Part shown: piece by piece, positions 10,491 to 21,342 of the stretch | Layout of the letters: each line of letters starts with the position of its first letter | How positions within the stretch are numbered: the stretch's first letter is position 1 | DNA from: Botryosphaeria dothidea | Taxonomy: Eukaryota; Ascomycota; Dothideomycetes; Botryosphaeriales; Botryosphaeriaceae | NCBI GenBank assembly: GCA_011503125.2 | Contig: WWBZ02000040.1 | Coordinates: 1,426,001-1,490,000 of the forward strand | Length of the DNA stretch: 64,000 bases | Direction of reading: 5' to 3' | Notes under the pieces: model-generated | The model's input: only the letters and a program-made list of their open reading frames with translations | What the model was told of the DNA's origin: nothing | The model's database searches: none | Position numbers and translations under genes: made by a program

Positions 10491-11535
10491 ACTCTCTAAA
10501 CCAGACAGAGAGCTTGAAGAGAGAAAAGGGCCCTTGAGACCACATCTTCACTGAACGAGTAGGCATTGGGATTTTCACTAGAAGCGAAGGAAGACAAGAT
10601 GCACACGTGAATTTAAGTATCTGGCCTCGCTCGGAAGCCTTTCGGCTCTTTCGCGGAGTACAAAGACGTCACGACGAAAACAAGAATAGCTGCCGCTTAC
10701 GCAAATGCGTGCTGCACATCTACCGAGAAGGCTCTTGGTTAACCTATGGCGCACGCATCACTGCAGTAGATACCTGTGGCTTCCTACTAACGTACGCCTT
10801 CGTAAGCCTTGTCATCGCCACTGTTTCATGACCAACACTGGCAGACGATCAAAGGATGTTGGATCCAACAATTTCCTAAACTCAAGGAAGAGGAGAAAGG
10901 AAGATGGAGGGGCGGGGAGGTTGATATACATGTGAGCAGCTGTTGGAATACCACGTGCATAGCAATTACCGTACGTATGTAGTTTAGTGCATAGAGTCAG
11001 TATAACTGAGCCTTCCCCCCGGCTCCACCTACGACTCCATGCAAAGACCAATCAGTTGATCTGCTCTCATCAATTGTGCAACAGCAGCGCTAAGCGAGAA
11101 AGAGAATGGCCAGGTAATAACGGAGTAAAAGTAAAGGTGAATGAACGAGTAGATGTCGGTTCGTGACATACCGCCTGGTCCGCCTTCCCATCCAATGAGC
11201 AGTATTTCGAGAAACTTCCGCGGGCTCAGCCCTTTAACCTGTTATCTCTGCTTTGTGCAACCCTTGAAATTACATCCTCGATATTCACGGAAGCTTGAGG
11301 CGGGGCTCCCAGGGCCTTTTTCTTCTTTCGCGTCGCACAACATCCAAGTTTTCCTCTATATGTAAGCGACTGGTTTTTAGCGGCATAAATGAATAAAGCC
11401 CTCCCAGAAGTCTCAATTTAGCCTTCTTCAGACTGTGATCCAGTGTAAGGGCTGACCTCTTCAACCAGGTTTCGGAGTCGCTGGGTAGGTCGAATTGGAT
11501 CACGTAAGCATGGGATTCACAAAGGCCTGTTACTT

Positions 11536-11616
11536 CCAATAGGTCTGTATTCGAACTTTGAGTTGGCCACGAAGATCAGTATGCTATTTGAAGAGCGTGA
11601 TTACATACAGTATGAA
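11536..11616. repeat. Dispersed repeat R1b (partner at 3280-3360)
   Basis: Same orientation and order as the left copy, followed by R2b within about 80 bases. Divergence is by point changes. Confidence 0.6.
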
Positions 11617-11697
11617 AGCCATGACAATCTAAGAATGGCGGTTGATAGTTGGGATCCTCCATTGTCCAGGTGGTGGCAGTGGATAACTACCTCCCAT

Positions 11698-11815
11698 CGT
11701 TCCGTGCGCGTTCTCGTCTTAGAGGCCAATCCCGTAGGCGTCGTGTCTTCTACTTCTAGTGTTCCCGCGCGGGATTCGCACTCGTGCGGCTCTGCTGGTC
11801 TTGCGGGATACAGAC
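11698..11815. repeat. Dispersed repeat R2b (partner at 3640-3770)
   Basis: Shares the 'gattcgca..gtgcggctctgctggtct' core with the left copy. See R2a. Confidence 0.6.
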
Positions 11816-12831
11816 AATACCGGGAGAGAATATCATGAGCACTTATTGGTGAGGCCTGATACCGGTAATAGCCTCAACAGAGCAAGGCTCGTCTCCCGGA
11901 GTCCGTGGTGGCGAGAAGCGGTTGATGAGGCTTTCGGAAATGGACATGGTGTCTACGCTCGACATCCGCTAAGAACTTCCACAAATGTGTTTTCGCTTCC
12001 TCATCACTCGGCGGGCGTTGTGTTTCTCCCGCCAAAACAAATGCTGAGAATTGTTAAATGCATTACAAGTGGACGTAAAACAAGCAAAAATGCGTATGTT
12101 AGCTGTGGATTGGTAAGCTGTTCGCCGCATACGATGCAGCAACGTGCGCGGACTTGCAGTCCTATCCCTGCCGTGGCGCAGCAGCACACCACCCGCCGGA
12201 AACCACACCGCTCTGCCCTCTCCGCAGCTAAATTCGGGAAATCGACGCCCACGTCCCCCAGCGCCCGCCTGTAATCGCCGCACTTATTTGCCCGTCAGTG
12301 CGTCCACTCAGCGCCTCCGCGGAACGCCACCATCGCCCAAGGCCAGCGCTGCCCGAGGCCGATAGTCCGCCACGACGTAACGCGCTCTGACGCCCCCCAG
12401 GTCCGAACTCCAGTGGGAGCTGTTCGCAAGATAAAAAAGAGTTTGTCGCGCACCGAGAGCATGGGCCTCCATAGTGCATCATGCGCGGGTGAAATTGTCC
12501 AAGCCTGTTGTTGCGGGAGCACCGCGCTGCTTTCAGACAACCGGTAATCTTGTCGAGACCACCACTCGTCGGGCAGCTTCGGGGTGACCGCCAAACCCAA
12601 CCCAGGGCATTTCCAGTAGAATCTCAAACAATGCATGAAAGAACTCAAGTATTGATCATCTAATGCAACTGCATCTGGACTCTGATCCAACTTCTTACGA
12701 CGCCGGGCAAATAACATCGTCATGCAGAAAGCTCACTCACACCACCACACCGTCTCGATGCGAGCGGCCATGTCGGAACGTGCAATGCGAAATGATTTCA
12801 CAACACCTGGGCTAACTCAACACCCGCTGCA

Positions 12832-13098
12832 TCATCTGGGTCGAGTTAGCGAGACTCGAGATAATAAAACAAGCCCCTCTCGCAAGGTAGTGTACCGGAG
12901 TCGTTCCGCCTTCGTAAAACGATGCCGCGCCCTCGCATCTCTGGAACACACCAACGAACGACGAAGGTAATGAATGGTCCCAAGATCATTACCAGCAGCT
13001 GTAGTAGCGCCAATTTGGCCTCGATGGACCATCCATCCTTCCTTCTCGGGGTCTCGAGTTGCAGGAACTGTGTGAATGAGTTGTCCGGGAGCGGCCAT
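12832..13098 (-). pseudogene. Short membrane protein, W-S-x-E-A family (copy B, frameshifted)
   Basis: The ATG at about 13098 opens a frame reading MAAPGQLIHTVPATRDPEKEG. The family helix GWSIEAKLALLQLLVMILGP is then found one frame over. At the junction the sequence is GGATGGATGGTCC; removing one ATGG unit restores the expected GWSIEA frame, so a 4-bp tandem duplication broke this copy. After the helix comes FITFVVRW, matching the basic turn of copy A. Confidence 0.5.
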
Positions 13099-13899
13099 AT
13101 TCTCTATGAGGCTGGGTCAGTCGGACTTTTTGACGTACAGGGAGACTGAGACTTTGTTCGCTTACTGACTAAACCAAAAACGAGATGTGCAGGTTAAGTA
13201 TTTTCTAGAGTAGCTTTGGCAGACGAATAGGTGAAGGTGTATGGAGGAACTGTGAGCGGGAGTAAAAGGAAGACAGAGCGTTGCCATGTCGAAATCTCTG
13301 GTGCACCCGTTCCATAATAGCTGGTCGTACATAATTGTCATTGCTGATTGGTTAGCCATGGATATGGCAAGTAATGGTGGCGGAAGACGGCGTTGGTGAG
13401 TGGACGGGCGGGTGGGGAGGGGTAAATCTTTGTGCTACGTTCTTCGCACTTCCCACGCTGCTACGTACGCTGCTAAGAACCCGGATCCCTGTACATACAG
13501 GGGGTCCTGTCAGCCTTGTCACTGTGGCAGGGCAATATGACGGACATGGAGAGACCTTTCAGGAATTCGATGTACTAGACTCATAATTGATATTTGGAAG
13601 ATATGTACATGACGAGTTGACAGAAGAGGTGAGCCTCTTACTCCGCGCCACAGCGGAGGGCTCCCGACATGACCGCTGATGATGGTAATGAAAGAAGATA
13701 GAACAAGATCCAGGACACCTGCGAGCCGATAGATGTCCGGATGCGCTGGATATTCTCTTGGCGCAATGCCCGCTTGTAGAGTCGGCGAGAAACAGGGGCA
13801 AGCATTTAGAAGCTGATGTAAAGCTCGACATCTTCGTCAGGATCTATAAAAGGGTCAGAGCTTTTACGAGGATGAATCCGAAAGTTCATGCATTACCAT

Positions 13900-14110
13900 C
13901 TTCAATCCCTCGCTCAAGGTTGTGGCCGCAGATCTGGTGTATGCGTGTGTGATGTCGCCGGACGAGAAAGGTGATGAGCGGTCGCAAAAATCATGACCGA
14001 GAGGGAAAGTAGCGCCAGGACTGCTTCTACGGACCACTCTCTAGTCAAAGTGGCCTGGGAATGTGCGCGTGTGTGGATCAAGGTGGGGTGGTGGAGCCAT
14101 GTTTTGCGTT
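13900..14110 (-). pseudogene. Short membrane protein, W-S-x-E-A family (copy C, frameshifted)
   Basis: The minus strand encodes REWSVEAVLALLSLSVMIF, clearly related to copies A and B. The nearest upstream ATG (about 14100, MAPPPHLDPHTRTFPG) runs into TAG in a neighbouring frame just before the helix. As in copy B, a small indel separates the start from the helix. Confidence 0.45.
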
Positions 14111-14488
14111 GCAGAAGGGCTCTGTAGCTTTTGCGTTACTTCTGACGTATCCGAAGCCGAGTCGGTAATCGAGCATCAAGCAACCAACCTGGATCTAATG
14201 GTGCGACTGCGGAATGGCAGATAAGTAAAAAGGTGAGTATTATGGTGCAACGAAGTAGCATGACACGGCAGACCATTGTCTTTTCAGCTTTTGTCTTTTA
14301 AGCTTTTGTCAGGTTGTTCGCTTTTTAGGGTATAACCCTCTGCTTGGTGTGGCTGGACCCCGGAGGGCGAAGCATATTGCGGGCACCAGATTGGCTGATG
14401 GCCTCGGATCGTCGATCTGGCTCGCTGGGGCTGTGCCATAAAACAGAGACCTTTCTGTTCAGCCTCGGAACAGGGCCACATATTCCTG

Positions 14489-14548
14489 CCTCAGCACATC
14501 GGACCATATGTATGTGACTTCGATGAATGCCGTATGTTTGTAGTCTCG
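14489..14548. repeat. Dispersed repeat R3b (partner at 9144-9207)
   Basis: A copy of the 60-bp sequence found at the end of the DUF3176 pseudogene. See R3a. Confidence 0.7.
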
Positions 14549-14960
14549 CCAAATCTCACCTCAAGTAATAACAGCTGAAGACGAAACAACGGACCTGCAT
14601 TCCCACAAAAGATATGAAAAGACACAGCCTAAGCCGAACTACATATAAGGGGTATGAAGCTACATAGCAGCCACCAAAAAGAAAGCGCACCCACCAGTCG
14701 TTCTACCTCTCCAACCATCTAACATACAATTTTCGTAACGGTCGTCATCTTCATATCTCATGAAAGGTCGTTAATGCCTCATCTCATCAACCCAGACACC
14801 ATGCTCGCTCGCTTCCAAAAAGAAAGACTAAGAAGAAAAAGCCAACGAAAGTGAGGCAAAGTTCCAGAACCCCGCAAGAGTAAAAGAGAGGATTGAAAAA
14901 AAAAAAAAAAAAAAGCCAGCCTCATCCTTTCTCTCCCCCTCCCCAAATCCTCAAGTAGTC

Positions 14961-16598
14961 TCAGTCACTCCCCCTCCTCAAAAATCTCCCCAACAAACCC
15001 CTCCTCTTCCCGCCCGCCTCAGCCCCCGGCGGCACCTGCACGCCATTCGCCGGCAAGTTGCCCCTCGCCGCCGCCTCCGCATTCGCGCGCTCCATCGCCT
15101 CGTAATCGAACGGCACCGTCCACTTGCGCATCGGAATCTCGCCCAGCTTCGTGCTGTCGGACGAGAAGCTGTACAGCGACGGCGTGTGCGCTGGCAACAA
15201 GCCCCCTCCCGCACCGGGCGCCCTGCGGTGGGCCGGGTGGATATGGAGGTTGATGGAGGAGGCGCTCGGGTTGGGGAGTTCTTTCGCGATGGAGGAGGGG
15301 CGGGGTTGGTTGCGATGGGCGGGGTGTTGGAGGTGTGATGGTTTTGCGGGCGGGATGGGGGCTTGGGGATTGCGGCGTTGGAGGACGCCGGGGTTGTTCT
15401 GGTGGGGGGCGCTGCCGGGGAGTTCGGCGAGGGCGGCGGTGGAGACGGGCAATTTGGGGGGACGCGGCGGCTGGTAGGGTGGTAGTTGATGCTGCTGGGG
15501 AGGTTGGAATGGTTGAGGTGGGACGATGGGGAGGGTGGGCTCCCGCAAGGGTCGAGGACCGTGGGGCCAGGTCTCTGGGCGCTGGAGAGGTGGAGCGGCG
15601 GAGGGTGCTTGGTTGGCGGTTGTTGCTGCGGGAGTCTTGAGGGGCTTCCTGGTGATGGACTTGTCACGTGAAGGTGTCTGGCCCTGAGTGGCTTTGGCGT
15701 AGCTGGGTGGATCTGACCGGGCGGTTGAGGTCGACTGCGAGCGCGGGAGGGCAGGCCTGGCTGGTTCGGGAGACGGCAGTGGAGACGTTATGGGTGTTGA
15801 TGAGCCTGACGAGGTGTTGTTGCTCGACCGTTGAGACTTGGCAGACAAGGCGGTGGACGAGTTGTTTCGTGACGAGGGATGCTTGCTGCTGTTGCGAGGC
15901 CGACGGACTACCATGACAAGCTCGGTCTGCGATCTTCTGTGCTTGGGCTTGGCTCCGGGTAACCTTTTGGGGTTGGCACATCCGCCGCGCTGCCTGGGCT
16001 GAGACGAGACACAGTCTTGGTGGTGATGACTACCGCACGTGGAGCACTTATGACGGATGCGGTCCAGGACGAGCTGTGACTGCGACAAGCGTTGATACAG
16101 TTGACCCAGGGCATCAATGGCCTCGGCTCTGGACGCGTCGGACAGATTGGTGAGCGACTTGTAGTCCGGATGGTGGTCATTCTTGCCATGATTCAAGAAG
16201 GCTCCGATGATGGCGACCAGGCCACTGTTCAGCTTGAGGAGGACCTCGGTGAGGGATGCGTGGGCAATTGCTGTCTAGGAGTCAGCCCTGCCAAGGATTC
16301 GGTATACAATAAGCGTCTTACCATCGCCCTGTGCGAAGCGCTCGCCAGCGGCAGCGTAGTTAGACTCGTAGTGACGCTGGATGTCGACGGGGCTCTGCCT
16401 GAGCGAGTTGCTGAGTCGCAGCTCGTCGCCGGAGGGCTCGATCTGGGCGGGCGTGGCGCGGTGAGGTCGCTTGGAGGACTTGCGGCGGCGGCGTCTCTCG
16501 CGCAGGCGCTTGAAGACGTCGAGGCCGCTGGTGAAGGCGGCAACGATGGCCAGCACCGAATCCCCAATGGGCCCGTCGTGTTGCTCCTTGTGGGCCAT
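14961..16598 (-). CDS. Ser/Pro-rich protein of unknown function with CxxC-H3-C motif
   Basis: Exons 16322-16598 and 14961-16270 join through a 51-nt GT-AG intron to give 528 residues. The N-terminal part (about residues 1-150) is helical: MAHKEQHDGP, a basic RERRRRRK patch, then LTEVLLKLNSGLVAIIGAFL and a helix ending LDRIRHKC. Next comes CSTCGSHHHQDC, which has the spacing of a small zinc site. Residues about 170-450 are low complexity, rich in Ser, Pro, Gln and Thr. The last 60 residues are ordered again (RKWTVPFDYEAMERANAEAA) and end in basic RGLLGRFLRRGSD. I recognise the type as a conserved fungal hypothetical but know no function. Length and splicing are clean. Confidence 0.75.
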
Positions 16599-18292
16599 GG
16601 TACTTGGGTCGCTCAAGCGGTCGGCTCTGCAGCGGTCGCGGGCTCGAATGGGTGGCCCGGGTGGACGAGAGGGGAATTGGGCGGGTTTATTTGGCACATG
16701 TTTGTTGACTGGCGGCTGGGTGTTCCTGCAGGCCTCACTGGCCGGCTTGGCCCTTGCCCGCGCGTGCATGTAGCCGCCCCCGCTATCGCGCGCCGCCAGC
16801 CTATCGCTCGGCCGGGGGAGCAGGATAGTGCATCCATTAGCTTCCCGCCTCGCTCAAGCCCTGAACGAGAGGCAGGAAAGCCCTGGGCCTGCTGCATCTC
16901 GCTCGAGTCTGAGTGGTGCTCGGTGCGGAGGACGTGCAGAAGAGACGGGCCGCAGCTGGCAGTGGAACGCGATGAGACCATTGTAAGAGCTAATCCGGAT
17001 GCTGTTGAGTCATGTTGGATGCTGCGAAACAGGCGCGCGACGCGGTGCACTGGTGGTGTTGCAGCGCGTTTCCCAGACCGTCGCCCGACTCGGCTACGCG
17101 GTCAGCCTAGCCTCTTCTGCGATAGCTCGTGTCTGTGCCTGAGGCCGAAAGCGGCACCGCGTCTCCTACCGCTGCGGGCCATCCGCAGAAGCTGCATGCA
17201 CGCCCCGTCAGCAGAGTCTCCCACCCGGCCATTCATCTCCCAGACCTGCTGACTGACCTCCCCATTTGCCAGCTCACCACATTGCCCCAGAGAAGCAGAC
17301 GTCTGCTAGTGGATGCCCCGTGCAGTCTCGCTTCACGTGAAAACCGCTCTCCAGCCTCTGCCAATTTTCCATTGGTGGAAGTGCTGTCTTGCCAGGATCT
17401 TTCCCGGTTTGGCAGCATGACGAGCTCGCGTCTTGCTTCGTGGTGGCTGGGTTTCAAGTCGTAAGTGTTGAATTTCTGCAAAGAACTATCGCTACGAGCA
17501 GCGACAATCTGATACAGACGCTCTGCAAGTTCGAAGCGGAAAACACGCGACAAAAAGAACTCTCAGGTGATCTCTGATAGTGTCATCTCCATTTCCCACG
17601 CTCATTGGGAGGTCGAGTTCCAGCCATCACGGCTGGGTATTCTCTGTCTGTTGCTTTCACGAGCCAAGACTGGGGTGAAGGCCGTTTACTTATGACCTTT
17701 ACTGGCTCGCACATTAGCTCATTAAGTTGATTATTACCATTCGGTATCAGCTATTAAACCGTTCCGCGGTAGCCTTACAAGGCTGAAACTACGACAAGGA
17801 TCCAGGATCTAGTCTCATTTTCAGCGCGATGCCCTGAAATCATAGGATTGGCCTTACTGCGTATTTACCTGCTCCCATTGGCCCGCGAATGTCAAGTCCA
17901 CGTCTGGACGAGTGCATACAAGACGAAGAAAAGCCTAGTTGAGCGCACTCGAAGTTGCATATCCGTATATTGGCCCAAAAGACCACGATGAGGAAGGTGT
18001 TGGGTTGAGTGTCTACCGGAAATAGAAAGAAATGATTCGTTGGCAGTAGTCCTTACGTACAGACCAATCATGAGATAGTCAGCCACTGAGTGACTTGCCC
18101 CATCTTTACCATGTTTAACATACATCACTTCTATGCTTTACTTTGTCTGATTGGAAACTGAGCTCGTTTACTTCTACCACGTCGTCAGCATTTGCTAATG
18201 GAAAAGCATTTTGTATGTCCACAACGGAACCCCCAGATGGTCTTTCGCATCAATGATCTTGAAGTAGCCACCCAAAATTCCCACACCCAACT
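16599..18292. other. 1.7-kb intergenic region
   Basis: It holds the promoter of the minus-strand 528-residue gene (16.6-17.5 kb, G/C-rich) and the 3' flank of the esterase gene. Several frames exceed 100 codons, but they overlap each other in G/C-rich sequence and show no motif, so I do not call them. Confidence 0.55.
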
Positions 18293-20373
18293 CTATTTTC
18301 CCTGCATGAAGTTCGCCCAGGCCCCCACAAACACATCAAAACCCACTCCCGTCTCTTTCACAACCGTACTCAGCTTATCATCCCCTATCTCCTTCTCCCT
18401 CGTCACAGTCCCGTGTCCATCTTCCTTGAAAACCCTCACCTCCCTCTCCGCATCCCACCCTGCGCCCTGCCCCACCACAAAGTCCAACACCTCCCCGGCC
18501 CACTCCCTCGTCCTCTCCCTGAACCCCTCACTCGGCAACTTCTCCTCGAAATTCAAGAACAACGCCGCCACGTCCAAGATATGCGTCGCATACCCCTGCC
18601 ACTCCCCCTCCCACGGATTCCGCACCTCAAAATCATACAACCACGCCTTCCGCCCCTCCGGCCAGCCATCCACATACGCCCGCGCGCTCGCCCTGAACAG
18701 CAGATCCGACGCCAGCGCCACGATCCGCGGCAACGCCCCTTTGGCCTCCGCCTCCGCCCGGATGCCGTACGCCTCGAACAGGCGCCCCGCGACCCCGGGA
18801 CGCTCGGCCAGGCTCCTCTCGAACGACGCGGTAAAGACCCGCGCGACCTCGCCGCTGCGCAGCGCCGGGATCATGTGCGTCAGGATGTTCGCGTCCGCGC
18901 CGCACCAGCCGGCCAGGATCTCCGCGCACCAGCCGCCCGCGCCGGGCGCCAGCGCGGGCGCGAGGCGCGCGTGCGACGGCGTCGCGCGCACGGCGTCGCC
19001 GTCTTCAACCAAGAGCAGCGGGGCGCCCGGCGGGGCTTTGGCGAGGAGGTCGCGCACGGGGAGCGTGCGCAGGGCGGCGAGGCGGGCGGGCGGCGCGAGA
19101 TCGGCGAGGCCGAAGGCGGCGGTGACGAGGGCGTAGGCGTGGTCGGCAACGGGCGGGGGCAGGGGCTGCATCATCAGCGGCGTGCCGGCCATGCTGATGA
19201 TGCGGGTGAAGAGCGGGGTGGGGGATTGGAGGTGCGCGAGGGCGGAGGCTGGTTTGGGGGATTAGCGGCGTTTGACGAAAGGGGAGGGGAGGGGGAGAAG
19301 CTCACCTCCTCCGGCGCTTTCGCCCATGGCGGTGACGTTGGCCGGGTCGCCGCCGAAGCCGGCGATGTGGTGCTTGATCCATTGGAGGGCGGTGGCTTGG
19401 TCGCGGAGGCCGTTGTTGGCCTTGTAGCCAGCCTGCCGCATCTCGGCGGAGGTGAGGAAGCCCGGGATACCCAAGCGGTACCTGTATTGCATCAGAAAAC
19501 GGATCCTACTAAAGGTTTCCGGGCATGGAAGTTCGTGCGAACTCACCCGATATTCACCCCAATGAACGGCCTCCCCGTCTCCGCCCCAAACTTGACCAGC
19601 CGCTTGAAATCATACTGCGGCCACCAGTTGGCCCCGATGAACAATCCGCCTCCGTGAATGAAAGCTAGTACCGGAAATCCACTGGCGGGCTTCGGTGTTC
19701 CTGCAGGCGGGACAGTGATGTTTAGATTGAGTCCCTCCGTGTCCGAGGTAACGGGTGGATTTGCGGGTTTTGGCAGCGTTTGCTGAATGTAGCTCATCTC
19801 CATGTCGATTGCACCCGGCAGGCAGACGACATGCGGTCTGTTCGTAAAGAGAAAATGATGTCAGCTCATAGACTTCTGAGTTGAATTGCTGAAGAAAAAG
19901 ACGTGAAGAATAAAAATCAAGCCCAGGAAAGTACGTAAATCAAACAAAGCTCTCTGCCGTTATAAAAGTCTCAAAAGCCATGCACCGAGTCTTTCTTTTC
20001 TAGAAGAACGCAATATGCTATTTTCTTTTCCCTATCCAAGAGCAAGCTCAAAGAGGCAGGATGGAAAGGGGAGGTTTGATGGTAGACGTCCAAAGCCAGC
20101 GATTCAACCACTGTCCATCAAAAACAAACAAACCAAAGCAAACCCCAAAACACGAAGAATGAACAAGAACCAAACTCGAAATTCCACTCACCCAAACTCC
20201 TTCGCATCCACAGCCCCCGCCGGATCTCCTTTGATCAACTCCGGCGGCGCGAACCTGTCCTTGAGCGAGGCATACTTGACGCCCAAAAACTGCGTCACAC
20301 CGCTGCCATCGTCCGCAGCCTTCCCCTGCACGGTGCCGAGGGTGGGGTGCTGGATCGTTGCGGCGGATGCCAT
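18293..20373 (-). CDS. Type-B carboxylesterase/lipase
   Basis: Four exons, 20192-20373, 19547-19837, 19306-19481 and 18293-19248, join in phase to 534 residues, normal for the family. Landmarks are an N-terminal GTVQGKA...FLGVKYA, the oxyanion loop FIHGGGLFIGAN, then NIGYRLGIPGFLT and the nucleophile elbow GESAGG. The elbow is split by an intron just after its codons. The C-terminal half is Ala- and Arg-rich, reflecting high G/C. No signal peptide is seen, so the enzyme is probably intracellular. It should hydrolyse carboxylic esters; the substrate is unknown. Intron 1 is 353 nt, much longer than the other two (65 and 57 nt), and could hide an alternative start. Confidence 0.88.
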
Positions 20374-21342
20374 GATGCCGTATCCTTACAGTCCTCCCGG
20401 TTGCGAGCGGGGAAGAAAATTCGAGTGTGAGAGATTTAGTCTGGACGAGAGTGCGGAGAAAAGAGGAAAAATAACGGAAGCGGTGTCTAATTAGTATCGT
20501 AGCAGCAGCCGAACGCTTCCGTGTCGTCGAGTCTGGGTAGACTCGTAGTAGTGGTAGGTTCGAGGTAAAGTCTTGATGGGTGAACCGTCGGAGTGAGAAG
20601 TGGGAAGAAGAAGTCTAAATGTCAAATATATACCGACATGCGGGCCGTCCCCATAGACCAACCGGGGATAGCGTGCAGGGCTTGTGCCGTTTTCTCTCTA
20701 GAGGGGTTACCCGGAAGTTCCGTGAGGATTCAGGGTGCGTGTGGGGTCAGGAAATTGGGTGATGGTCACTGCTGCCCCACCATCAGTTCAATTCAATCCA
20801 ACCCCGCCGCGGGGTCGCAGACCGGGGGGAGGGGCGGACGAACTACTGACGACATCTTCTGAAACTTCCCCCACATAAAACAAAAAAAGTGGCTTATCTC
20901 CGCGACATCCCTGCATCATGGAGGTCTGAGCTCCAGCGACCTCGACTCCACTATGCATGTCTCATTTTTGGTATGTAATCTCAACCTCATAAATTCATTA
21001 TTTCTCAGAAATGATAGACAGCCGTCAGGTGACGTCCAAGAACAGCAGTACATACCCATTCTTACAACTAACCGTACGTAGAACCAGAGACGAGAGCTGC
21101 CTCACCAAGTCTTTCTATACCGTAAACCATCATAACAAACGCCTGAGCCAGTGACACCGTCTTTTCCTCTTCTTTCAATCTCCTCACCTCCCCATGCTTT
21201 CATTTTTTTTCGTCTTCATCAACAATCCCCCTTTGTACGGAGACACCTTACCAGGCTTCGAGAATACATCAACAGCTCGGCGAAACACTGTATACCTCCC
21301 TCCAGCTTCTTCACAACGGCTAGCATATGTCCTCACATCCCC
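20374..21342. other. Intergenic between esterase and C2H2 regulator
   Basis: Promoter region of the esterase (minus strand) and 3' flank of the transcription factor gene. No gene seen. Confidence 0.55.

Larger units (their letters stand above)
10491..14960. other. 4.5-kb gene-poor accessory stretch
   Basis: No intact gene is supported. It contains repeats R1b, R2b and R3b, two broken copies of the short W-S-x-E-A membrane gene, and a 19-base A run at 14896-14914. A minus-strand frame at 12295-12723 (142 codons) has no motif I recognise; I do not call it. Base composition swings between G/C-rich patches (12.1-12.5 kb) and A/T-rich patches, as in a mosaic of old insertions. Confidence 0.55.

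Noticed and set aside
12295..12723. 142-codon minus-strand frame in the gene-poor stretch
   Set aside because: It has an ATG and mixed composition, but no motif, no second exon and no homologue I recognise; support is too weak to call.
16092..17252. 386-codon plus-strand frame
   Set aside because: It overlaps exon 1 and the promoter of the minus-strand 528-residue gene on the opposite strand; no domain, and the minus-strand reading has clean splicing.
18413..19657. 414-codon plus-strand frame and other long frames at 18.2-19.7 kb
   Set aside because: They are antisense to the esterase exons in very G/C-rich sequence and show Arg/Gly/His-rich low-complexity text with no domain.
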